This document shows positions 10,580 to 20,015 of a stretch of DNA of 64,000 nucleotides, piece by piece. Each line of letters starts with the position of its first letter. Within the stretch, counting starts at the first letter, position 1. The position numbers were made by a program, and so were the translations under genes. This DNA is from Cynocephalus volans (taxonomy: Eukaryota > Chordata > Mammalia > Dermoptera > Cynocephalidae). The stretch is taken from positions 186,894,071-186,958,070 of the forward strand of contig NC_084462.1 in the NCBI RefSeq assembly GCF_027409185.1. The letters run 5' to 3'. The notes beneath the pieces were generated by a model, which was given only the letters and a program-made list of their open reading frames with translations, was not told the DNA's origin and did not search any database.

Positions 10580-10992
10580 TGTTTTAGTCCGTTTTGTGTT
10601 GCTATGACAGAAATACCTGAGACTGGGCAATTTATAAAGGAAAAAGGTTTTTTTGGCTTACAGTTCTAGGACAGCTGCATCTGGCATGGGCCTCAGGCTG
10701 CTTCTACTTTTGGTGTAAAAACGGCAGGCAGCCACTTGGTACAAGCAGATCACATGGTGAGAGGAAGCAAGAGGGAGAGAGAGAAGTTGCCAGGGTCTTT
10801 TTAAGCAATGAGCTGTCGTGGGAACTAATAGAGTGAGAACTCACTCAGTAATCCCCCCTCCCCCAGGGAGAGCATTAATCCACCCTAACCCTAACCCTAA
10901 CTTCTATGAATTAATTAGTTTCCCACACTGCCATATTGGAGATCAAATTTCCACATGAGTTTTGGAGGGGACAACACATCCAAACTCCGTCA
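10580..10992 (-). mobile_element. MaLR (MST/THE1-like) 3' LTR
   Basis: The plus strand begins TGTTTTAGTCCGTTTTG and contains acctgagactgggcaattta, the reverse complement of the end of MST/THE1-type LTRs; it ends in ...CTCCGTCA. A second copy lies at 18565-18950. Outer flanks tttct (10575-10579) and tttgt (18951-18955) look like a 5-bp target duplication with one change. Known: these belong to the ERVL-MaLR class of non-autonomous LTR elements. Confidence 0.8.
10883..10900. repeat. Interstitial telomere-type repeat (CCCTAA)3
   Basis: Three perfect hexamers lie inside the MaLR LTR, where the sister LTR (about 18838-18870) instead has the ordinary LTR sequence cattcatgagggatccgccc. Confidence 0.9.
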
Positions 10993-12072
10993 TTCCACCC
11001 CAGGACCCCCAAACCTCATGTCACGCTCACACACAAATTATAAACTTCCTATCCCAACAGTCCCAAAAGTCTTAGCTTGCTCCAGCACCAACTTAAAAGT
11101 CCAAAGTCTCATCTGAGACCAAAAGCAAAAGTCCTTCCAGCTGTGAACCTGAAAAACACAACCAAATTTATCTTCTGCCAAGATACGATGGTGGAACAGG
11201 CATTGGGTATACATTTCCATTGCAAAAGGGAGAAATAGGCCAGAAGAAAGGAAAAACAGGCTCCAAACAAGTCCAAAACCCAGCAGTGCAGACATTATGT
11301 CTTAAAGCTCCAAAATAAAGTTCTTTGACTCCAAGTCCTGCATCCTGGGCACAATTGGGCATCTGGGCCCCCAAAGCATCCCGTAGCCTTGTTCCCACAG
11401 CTCTGCCAGGCACAGCCCAGTGGGCCGCGCTGGTGCCTGTGGCTTTTCCAGGCCTCTGTTTTACGTTACCAGTGGCTCTGCAGTTCTGGGGTCCTGGCAG
11501 CAGCCCCACTGCCTTGACTCTACTAGGCATTTCCCTGGTGCGAGCTCCCTGTGGGGGCTCTGACCTCAGTTTCCTGCTCAGCATTGTTCTAGTAGATGTC
11601 CTCTGTGTTGGCTCTGCCCTGGTGGCAGGTCTCTGCCTGGGCCCTTCCATACATATTCTGGAATCTGGGTGGAGGTTGCCTTGCTTCCACTTCTCTTGCA
11701 TCCTGCCAGCCTGCAGACTTAACACAATGTGGATGCCACCAATGATTTTGGCCTCTCCACTCCAGGGCTGCTACAGGAACCACACTTGTGGCCTCTCCAG
11801 CCAGAGCAACTGGTATGCAGGGACCAGGATACCAAGGGCAGCTGTGCCCCAGGTCTTTCCTCTGGGACAACTCAGCCCTTCTAAGCCTCATGGCCTGTGA
11901 TGGGTGCGGCACCCTTCCAGACTTCTGAAATGCCTGCAAGGCTTTCCTCTCATTTTCTCCACAATTAGCATCTGGCTGCCTCACCACCAAGATAATGTCT
12001 TTAGCAACCAGTTTATCTGCTTCACCCTTGCATTGTTCACCAACTTTCTGCTTCTTTACCTCATGGCCAGGC
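10993..12072 (-). mobile_element. MaLR internal region, partial
   Basis: The sequence (for example ccaaagtctcatctgag, caggcattgggta and aaagctccaaaat on the plus strand) matches, from memory, the antisense of the THE1/MST internal region. It stops at the left LTR of provirus B; the remaining part is not found on the far side, where the second MaLR LTR starts at once. Several long open frames cross it on both strands, but none resembles a protein family. Confidence 0.75.
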
Positions 12073-12421
12073 TGCAAATTAGCGACGGAGCCTCAGTCTT
12101 GTTAACTCCACCCCTCCTCTCCATCTTGTTAAACTCCACATCACTTCCCTCTCTGCCCTCCCTCCCCGGAAGGCAGGAACTGGAAACTGCATCCTGCTCA
12201 GTTCCTTACCATATATGGGCAAAAAACTCACCCACAGCCCTCCCCTATAAATACCCGCTTATATCCACCCTGGGCGAGACTTCCCTGTCCTCACTCCCTT
12301 GCGGGGCCATGGAACCTCACCTGGGAGTGCCCCTGTTAAAGCCTACCCTAAATTTACTGTCTGGCTCCTGGTTTTCTTTGCTCAGGTTCAAGACTAAAAC
12401 CTTCAAGATTCAAACCTAACA
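12073..12421 (+). repeat. Provirus B 5' LTR
   Basis: TG...CA element. It contains a TATA-like stretch cctataaatacc (about 12245-12256) and ends ttcaaacctaaca. It is colinear with 18211-18564. Confidence 0.85.
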
Positions 12422-12423
12422 TC

Positions 12424-12441
12424 TGCTGCCAAAACCTGGGG
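12424..12441 (+). other. Provirus B primer-binding site (tRNA-Phe-like, degraded)
   Basis: TGCTGCCAAAACCTGGGG starts two bases after the LTR. It matches the tRNA-Phe complement at about 14 of 18 positions; another tRNA cannot be excluded. Confidence 0.5.
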
Positions 12442-12739
12442 AGGTTGAGGCCCCGTTCTGGTGGGAGGCCTCTGTCCTCTCATTACCAGGACCTCATCTG
12501 AGTCCCACACCTCGAGACACCGGGTAAGTTCCCCCGATTCTGTGCCCCAATCTGTTTGGTCCTGCCTGAGAATGTGTGGCCACGTCAGGACTACTCGACA
12601 GAGTCACCAGGTGACTCCTGCTCAGTGCCTGAGGACCGGGAGACATCCTCATCCTCAGGACAGCCACCTTCCCTCCATCCACAGCCTGGGATACTAAACG
12701 GGGACACCTGTTTTAAGCAGTGGCCTGCCTGGCAGGAAC

Positions 12740-14080
12740 CATGGGAACTGCCCAGTCCAAATTTGACCCCAAAACCCCTTTGGGTTGCCTGCTGGCCTTT
12801 CTGAAAACTCTGGGCCTCTCACAAGACTTGAGAAGGAGCCGCCTTATTCATTACTGTTCGGTGGCCTGGCCCCAATACCAATGGACAATCAGTCTCGATG
12901 GCCTCTCGAGAGCACATTTAACTATCAGGTCCTCACAGATGTGGACAACTTTTGCGGGCACCAAGGCAAATGGTCCGAAGTCCCTTATGTACTGGCTTTT
13001 TGGGATTAGCGCTCTCATTCCTCCTTATGTTCCCAGTTTTATCTTACACTGTTTTTCCATTGCCTGTTTTACCTTCACTCAATGGTGCTCATTTTGTCCT
13101 TTTCTCTGGAGTTCCTGGAGCTCCCCCTGCTCACTCTTTCACTTTCTCCTTCCACAAAGTTTATACTTTTCTCTTCTTACCTGGTCCTGCCCTGGTCTTT
13201 GACTCTGCCCCGGTCACCAGAGGCTTCCTGGGTCCTGGCCACTACCCTTGAGCTCCTGGAGCTTGCCTCCTCTGTTTTACCTCCCTCTTCCCGCCCTCTC
13301 TGCATTCCTGGAGGTCCCTTTCCTTTCAATGTCCAGTGGGACCTGCCATTTTGTTCAATTATACCTGTTACTTTGTTTTTACCTCTTGAGCTCCTGGAGC
13401 TCCCGTCGTCTGCTTTGTAGATTGCTTTTGTTCTGAGCCTTTAACATTCTCCTGGCTGAACACCTGGAGTTCCCATCTTTGACCCCCAGAACTCCCTGCC
13501 ACCTTTTATCCCCTGGATTCCTGTAATCCTCCTAATCAGTCCCACCTCGGTCACCTGAGGCCACTCAAGTCTTCACCCCTATTCCCCTTTCCTGATCACC
13601 TGCACTTCTCCACTCCTTTTTTGGTAGATAACATTTTTAATTGGCTAACTCAATTCACTGGGTGGGGTGTCCTCTGCTGTCCTCTGCCAATAAGGCCCTC
13701 AAACTCCCATTCCTGACCTGGTGAGAATGGCATTTAAAGTTTTAATGCCCAGGAGGAAATGGCTGAACTTAAAAGACAAGCCCAGGTCCAGCAGAAGGTC
13801 CAACTCCAAACCCAAGCCTTGGTAGCAGCACTGTGGCCAGCTGGCTCTGGGACCCAATGGAAAGGGGTAACCCAGTGCACCATCCCCTCTGGGGGCCTGC
13901 TGCAAGAGGGGCACTGATGGACCCTGGGCCCGCCAATGTCCAGATCCCAGGGTACCAACACATGTTGTCCTCAGTGCTGGAGGATGGGTCACTGGAGATC
14001 TGACTGCCCCAGCATTGGCGGGGCCCCGGCGGCTCCATGCAGAGGAAACTCCTAGCTGGTAAGTCCTGCCTTCCAGCTAC
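12740..14080 (+). pseudogene. Provirus B gag
   Basis: The start MGTAQSKFDPKTPLGCLLAF at 12740 has a Gly at position 2 (myristoylation-type) and matches the matrix motif of provirus A. The frame breaks within about 60 codons and continues in another frame (12785-13009, with LESTFNYQVLTDVD). From 13080 to 13420 the sequence is pyrimidine-rich with recurrent ctcctggagct. A capsid-like continuation cannot be read. No zinc knuckle was identified in this copy. Confidence 0.65.
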
Positions 14081-14099
14081 TTGGCCTGGATGACGACTG

Positions 14100-14652
14100 A
14101 AGGGGCCCAGTCTTGGAAGCCCCTCTCACCCACGCCAAGTCCAGGGTCATGCTCCAGGTGGCGGGTAAGTCCATTTCCTTCCTGTTGGGCAGGGGGCCTA
14201 CCTACTCTGTTCTGCCTTCCTACTCGGGAACCAGCTTCCCCTCCCCAGTGGCATTCATTGGAATTGATGGCACCTCATCTAATCCATGGACCACCACACC
14301 CCTTTCCTGTAGCCTGGATGGGTTTCCCTTTTCTCATTCTTTCCTAATAATCCCCTCCTGCCCCATCCCCCTCCTCAGCCGGGATGTCCTTCACAAGCTC
14401 CAGGCCACCTTTCATCTTTCCCCCTCACCCACTTTTCCCACGCACATTATCTTGGCCCTAGTTTCACCCGACCTTTCTCAACCACCCCCCTTCCCATTGT
14501 TGGTGGACCCCCAGGTTTGGGATACCTCTAAGCCAATAGCAGCATCTCGCCATTCCCTAGCAAATGTACAATTAGAAGATCAGACCACCTTTCCTGCCGT
14601 CCTCAATTCCCCATTTCAGAAACCCACCGAAGAGGACTCAAACCAATTGTAG
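14100..14652 (+). pseudogene. Provirus B pro: aspartic protease
   Basis: The open frame 14113-14652 has the protease order: AGKSISFLLGRGPTYSVLPS at the active-site position, then PIPLLSRDVLHKLQA near the C-terminus. The D-T-G triad reads G-R-G, so the catalytic Asp and Thr are lost. Otherwise the frame is open over about 180 codons and overlaps the start of the RT remnant. Confidence 0.75.
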
Positions 14653-15360
14653 ATTGGCTCCGCCAGCAGGGACTCCTTATACACATGAGCTCCCCCTGCA
14701 ACACCCCCATACTCCCCGTAAAAAAGTCCACCGAGCCCCCACAGTTCCTTACCTAGGCATATCCCTAACCCCCACTTCCAAGTCCCTTACACGGGACCAT
14801 ATCCACCTCCTCTGGGATCTCCAAACTCCCCAGAGTTCCAACGACATCCTCTCCTTTCTGAGCCTTGTGGGTTTCTTCCAACAGTGGATCCCGATCTTCA
14901 CCCTCCTAGCATGACCCTTTTGCAAGACAGCTAAGGGCACCCTGCAGGGACCATTAACTGACCCCAGTGCTGTTAAACACCTTTTTCTAGGCTACGGGAT
15001 TGTCTCATGGCAGGACCCACTCTGGCTCTCCCGGATCCTTCAAAGCCCTTTCATCTATTTATGGATCAGTGTTCTGGCTTGGCTACTGGCTTCCTGGCCC
15101 AGCCTACAGGACCAGCCTATCAGGCAGTGGCATACCTATCAAAACAACTAGATGTCACAGTCCAAGTGCAGCAGCCATGTCTCAGGGCATTAGCAGCTGC
15201 TGCCTCCCTGACCAAGGAAGCTCTCAAGCTTACTTTGGGCCAACCCCTCACAGTCTTTTCCTCTCATTGCTTGGGGGACCTGCTCAGCCACAAATCCCTC
15301 GACCATATGACCCCTTCCAGAATCCAAATATACCACCTCTTTTTTGTCAAAAACCCCTAG
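14640..15360 (+). pseudogene. Provirus B pol: internally deleted reverse transcriptase
   Basis: The first RT residues (IVDWLRQQGLLIHMSSPCNT) are followed almost directly by the C-terminal part (YLGISLTPTSKSL, FLSLVGFFQQWIPIF). The palm, including any YxDD motif, is absent. After a break at 14912-15006 the connection part continues with PSKPFHLFMDQ and VAYLSKQLDVTVQ (15007-15360). A normal RT would need about 500 bases more here. Confidence 0.75.
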
Positions 15361-15515
15361 ATTTCCTTATGCACCTCCCCCCACGTTAACCCCATGACCC
15401 TTCTGCCTACTCCCCCCACTACTTCCTACCCTTTACATTCCTGTCCTCAACTTTCATGGGACTTTATTCCCTCACACCCAGGGCTCTCTGACTTCCCCTA
15501 TCTAATCCTGACCAT

Positions 15516-16004
15516 GTGCTTTTTGTAAATCGTAGTTCTTTCACTGCCCTGGATGGCCAAAGGCATACAGCCCATGCTGTTGTTACTCTAGATGCCACCT
15601 TAGAGGCTGTACCCCTTCCCCTCAGAACAACCTCTCAAAAGGCAGAGCTAATAGCCCTCACTCGGGCCCTCCACCTGTCCAAGGGACAACGGGTCACTAT
15701 ATACACAGATTCCAGATATGCTTTACTCATCACCCATATTCATTCTGTTCTCTGGCAAGAATAAGGAGTCCTCACTACTAAAGGGACCCCAATAATCAAT
15801 ATGCCCCTCATCTCAAAGCTACTTGAGGCCCTTAGTTTCCCAACTGAGGTGGCTATCGTTCACTGCCATGGCCACCAGTCCTCTAAAGACCCTATATCTA
15901 AGGCCAACAACAAAGCTGATTCCACAGCCTGGGCTATGGCTCTAGGCTCCGCCCCAACTCCTCTCCTTTTCCTCAACACACCCCATTACCCCTCATATAC
16001 CTAA
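15516..16004 (+). pseudogene. Provirus B pol: RNase H
   Basis: The frame 15516-15764 contains KAELIALTRALHLSKGQRVT and IYTDSRYAL (catalytic Glu and Asp). A TAA at 15762 interrupts it; the rest continues in the same sense at 15801-16004 with VAIVHCHGHQSSKDP and SKANNKAD. Motifs are in the usual order and match provirus A. Confidence 0.75.
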
Positions 16005-16014
16005 GAAGAAACTC

Positions 16015-17207
16015 AGACCCTCAAGCAGTGAGGGGGAATTATTGGAGACAAGGGTTGGATTTTATCAAAGATAAAGTCACCCTCCCAGGCCACCTAGCCC
16101 ACAGCATCATTACAGACGTCCACCAATCTCTCAACATTGGCCCACGATCTTTATAACAGTTCCTAGAACCCCTTTTCCATAACCCATACCTCCGAAAGCT
16201 CATTGAGGAAGTTCATCAGTCTTGCAATACCTGTTCTACTGTTAACTCTCAAGGGGGAATTCACAGAGTGGGGCCTAACCATCAACTCTGGGGCCATCAA
16301 CCGGGGGAGGAATGGCAGCTTGATTTCCCCCACATGCCACATCCCCAAACCTATTGTTACTTACTAACTTTGGTGGACACCTTTACAGGATGGATTGAGG
16401 CATATCCCACAGCTCACTAAACAGTGGACATGATAGCCACTGTACTCATTGAACATATCAGCCCAAGTTTTGGCCTCCCATGGAACCTACAATCTGACAA
16501 CAGCACAGCCTTCACCTCTAGTGTCACCCAGCAGGTCTCCGAAAGTCTGAACATCACCTGGAAACTCCACATCCCTTTCCATCCCCAATCCTTGGATAAG
16601 GTTGAGCAAGCCAGTGGCCTCCTCAAGGAACATCTTACTAAACTTTCCCTTGAGAACCACTTATCTGGGCCAACCCTCCTCCTGTTGGCACTTACAAGGC
16701 TTAGGGCCTCCCCTATGGGACCATCAGCCCTCAGCCCTTTTGAACTCCTCTATGGATGGCCTTTCCTGCTGACCCACAACTTTCCAGCCTCACCCCCACC
16801 CCTTTTTATCCTACTTACCCTACCTAACCCTTTTAAGTGCCCTTTTGTGAGCCCATGCTGACTCAGTTACTTCCACCCCTGGGGACCCCACCACAGATAC
16901 TCGCCAGGCTTTAACCCTAGGGGATAGCATCTTACTGAAAGAACCACATCCAAAAACCCTACAGCCCAGATGGACTGGTCCCCACACTGTGGTTCTAACA
17001 ACCCCCACAGCCGCAAAACTCCTGGGACACCCTCCCTGGGTACACCTTTCCAAACTTAAGAATGCCCCCCCTGAGGCCCTCTCCCAAGATGTATGGATGG
17101 CACAACCCATGCGGCCTACCCAGGTTCGGCTATCACGTCACCATTCTCCTAACTGTCTCTTAGTCCCATCACTACCGATTCAGGATACAGATGGGGATTT
17201 TAGTTAA
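16015..17207 (+). pseudogene. Provirus B pol: integrase
   Basis: The N-terminal zinc domain shows EEVHQSCNTC (about 16205-16240). Catalytic positions are visible: Asp in WQLDF, Asp in QSDNSTAF (16492-16515) and Glu in DKVEQASG (about 16595). All three DDE residues survive, but stops (for example TAA at 16420) and a frame change after 16860 break the protein. The C-terminal piece (about 16915-17085) has LLKEPHPKTLQPRWTGPH and PPWVHLSKLKN. Confidence 0.75.
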
Positions 17208-18210
17208 CAGAAACCTGGACAAAGTGTGTCTGTCTGTGCAGAGTTCTGCAAGTGTTAAAGCAGAAGCTTATGGAAAAAAAGCATAAAAAGGCTTTTTGAA
17301 AATCAAAGTGCTACGAGAAATGTTATCAGAACTATCAGCATACATTTCCCGCCTTGGTTTACTGGTTAAACCGGGTTGCATTTATCTCTGCAAGAAGGTT
17401 TTAAGGCCAAAGTTGTGTATGCAGCCAAAAACAGATCATTCTGTATGCAATTCTCAGACAAATAAGGTTAATTTGGTATTGTTGCTAAAAAGGAAAGAAG
17501 ATTGTAGGAAAAGAGGAGATATGGGAAAGCTATGAAGACATAGTTGTGATTAGGAAGGTTAAAAAGAAATAATGCTTTTGTGTGGGAAAGCATCTTGTGC
17601 AGTGAATTTTGTCCTAGAATAGAATGGCTGGATTTATCCAGAATGGAAAGAAGCATGGGGACAAAGAAAGAAAGTTTAAGCACATCACAGAAGGTCTGAG
17701 TAAGTTGTAATTGTGATTTGTGTAGGGTGAATGTGTAAAAAATTTTGCAACTGCCAGGCCTCAGTTAATTTCTCTATCCCCACTCTTCACCTTTGGCACC
17801 CACACTGCAGATAGAGGCAGCCCCTGCATGTTCCTGAACAAAGAATGCTGTCACTACATCAGTGAAACAGGCGTAGCCAAAACCAATCTCTACAGAGAGA
17901 CCCTACCTCACATCAGTGGGGGCAAAACCCATTAACCACATGGCTCCTCCCCCTACTAAGCCCACTCCTTATTTTCAGGATATTGTTAAATGGAGCCCCT
18001 TGTCTCCTTCGCTTCATTCAGGAACGAATTCGAGAGTTGTCTAGGGTATCCGTCAACCAGCTTCTGCTCCATCCTACTCCCGCATGCCCACTTCTGACAA
18101 TCCCTACAATGCCCCTTATTCAGCAGGAAGTAGCCAGATCTGAGTCATCACCCTATAACAACAAAAAAAGGTCAGAAATTTGGGCCAGCAGGATCGGGAG
18201 GACCTGAAAG
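17208..18210 (+). pseudogene. Provirus B env remnant (TM end)
   Basis: 17208-17760 has no recognisable coding sequence. From about 17825 a TM-like segment reads LNKECCHYISETG, the second half of the CX6CC region of gamma-type TM proteins. 17983-18207 then encodes NGAPCLLRFIQERIRE, typical of the anchor-to-tail region. Stops and missing parts make it non-functional; the surface subunit is not found. Confidence 0.65.
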
Positions 18211-18564
18211 TGGCAACAAATTAGCGATAGAGCCTCCATCTTGTTAACTCCACCCTGCCCCTCCATCTTGTTAAACTTCACACCACTTCCCTCCTTTCCC
18301 CTCCCTCCCCGGAAGACAGGAACAGGAAACTGATCCCTGCTCAGTTCCTTACATTATATGAGCAAATAACTCACCAACAGCCCACTCCTATAAATACTCA
18401 CTTGTATTCAACCTGTATGTGACTTCCCCAGCCTCACTCCCTTGCAGAGCCATGGAACCTCACCCAGGAGCACCCCCATTAAAGCCTACCCTAAATTTAC
18501 TGCCTGGCTCTTGGTTTTCTTTGCTCAGGTTCGAGACTAAAACCTTCAAGATTCAAACCTAACA
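18211..18564 (+). repeat. Provirus B 3' LTR
   Basis: Begins TGGCAACAAATTAGCG after a purine-rich stretch (about 18189-18210) and ends ttcaaacctaaca, matching the 5' LTR throughout with scattered substitutions. Confidence 0.85.
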
Positions 18565-18950
18565 GTTATGACAGAAATACCTGAGACTGGGTAATTTGTA
18601 AAGGAAAGAGGTTTATTTAGCTTATGATTTTGGGACAGCTGCATCTGGCCTGGGCCTCAGACCGCATCTACTCATGGCAGAAAAACAGCAGGCAGCTGGT
18701 GCGTACAAGCAGATCACATGACAAGAGGAAGCATGAGAGAGACAGAAGGTGCCAGGGTCTTTTTAAGTAACAAGTTCTCACAGGAACTAATAGAGCAAGA
18801 ACTCACTCATTATTTCCCCATCCTCCAGGGAGAGCATTAATCCATTCATGAGGGATCCGCCCTATGACTCAATCAGTTTCCAACACTGCCACACTGGGGA
18901 TCAAATTTCCACATGAGTTTTGGAGTGGGCAACACAGCCAAACTCCATCA
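18565..18950 (-). mobile_element. MaLR (MST/THE1-like) 5' LTR, end-truncated
   Basis: Second copy of the LTR at 10580-10992 (gttatgacagaaatacctgag ... aactccatca). It lacks the first 20 or so plus-strand bases of its sister, being joined directly to provirus B. Confidence 0.8.
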
Positions 18951-19060
18951 TTTGTTTTTATTTCTAGGCTCTCTGTTCTATTTGTCTATAAGTCTGTTTG
19001 CATGACATTACCATGCTGTTTTGATTACATTAGCTTTATAATATATTTTGAACCATAATT
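18951..19060 (-). mobile_element. L1 ORF2 fragment (right antisense piece)
   Basis: tttctaggctctctgttctatttgtctata and ccatgctgttttgattacattagc follow on from the text interrupted at 10579, confirming one antisense L1 segment split by the MaLR element. Confidence 0.75.
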
Positions 19061-19750
19061 AACTAGGAATTATCTCTGGGATGCAAGGACAGTCTAACAG
19101 AACCAAGGTAATAAAGGTGACAAACTATGTTCCACAATGAAGGGGGGAAAATGTATGATCATCCCAGCAGAAGCAGAAAAAAAATTAAACATAATTCAAC
19201 ACCATTTTAATAACAAAAATTGCAACAAATTACTAATAGAAAAATATAACTCAGTACATTCAAGATCATATACAACAATCCCACAACTATCAACATGCTT
19301 AGCAGTGAAAGTTAAAAGTTTGTTATGACTGATCAGAACAAGACAATAACACCCTTTCCCACCAATTCTCTTCAGAATAGAACTGGATGTTCTAGAAAGT
19401 GCAATGATGTAATAAAAACAAATAAATCACATCCACTTTGGAAAACAGAAAAAAAATCCTTTCCGTTTGCTGATAACATGATATCTTATATAAAAACCCT
19501 TTAAAGTCCACCTGCTACATGTGAAAACTAATAAACACATTTAGTAACATTTTGATATAAAATTAGCACACAGAAATCAGTAGTGTTTCTATACACTAAC
19601 AACAAACTATCTAAAATTAAATCAGTAAAACAATCCCATTTACAATAGCATCAGAAAAAAATAATTAAAGTCTTCAGAATAAATTTAACCAAATTAGGTA
19701 AAGATTTGTACACTGAAAACTCTAAAGCATTGGTAAAAAAGTGGAAGTAT
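19061..19750 (+). mobile_element. L1 ORF2 fragment, sense strand
   Basis: Plus-strand L1 ORF2 text (ggaattatctctgggatgcaagg, tttacaatagcatcagaaa). It abuts the antisense segment at about 19060, the pattern of an L1 with an inverted 5' part. Stop-ridden. Confidence 0.75.
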
Positions 19751-19852
19751 GAATGGATGATAAGTTTTTGAAATTGTTGGCAACATAAACATGTAGAACA
19801 AAGAAGTCCACAGAGCACCAAACACAATGAATAATATCCACGATGAAGTGCA

Positions 19853-20015
19853 CGGACACACACACACACACACACACATGAACAAAACACACAAACACAT
19901 GCACATGTACACACACACTTACATACACACATGTATACACATTAACAAATACACAGACACACACAAACATATACACACATGAACACGCATAAACATACTC
20001 ATACACACACACATC
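19853..20015. repeat. (CA)n-rich imperfect microsatellite
   Basis: A pure CA tract at about 19857-19878 is followed by interrupted CA/CATA repeats to about 20015. The overlapping Val-Cys-rich minus-strand frames are artefacts. Confidence 0.9.

Larger units (their letters stand above)
12073..18564 (+). mobile_element. Provirus B: gammaretrovirus-like ERV, defective
   Basis: The order is 5' LTR (12073-12421), primer site (12424-12441), gag, pro, a shortened RT, RNase H, integrase, an env TM remnant and 3' LTR (18211-18564). The Gag, RNase H and protease regions are related to provirus A. It sits inside the MaLR element in the opposite orientation. The two flanks do not match each other (ccaggc on the left, gttatg on the right) and MaLR sequence is missing between them, so a deletion or recombination accompanied or followed the insertion. 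Confidence 0.85.

Noticed and set aside
10883-10900. Telomere or subtelomere
   Set aside because: Only three hexamers, embedded in an LTR retroelement in the middle of the window.
11038-12419. Several open frames of 160-190 codons on both strands
   Set aside because: They cross MaLR internal sequence and the LTR of provirus B; no protein family is recognisable and overlapping frames exist on both strands.
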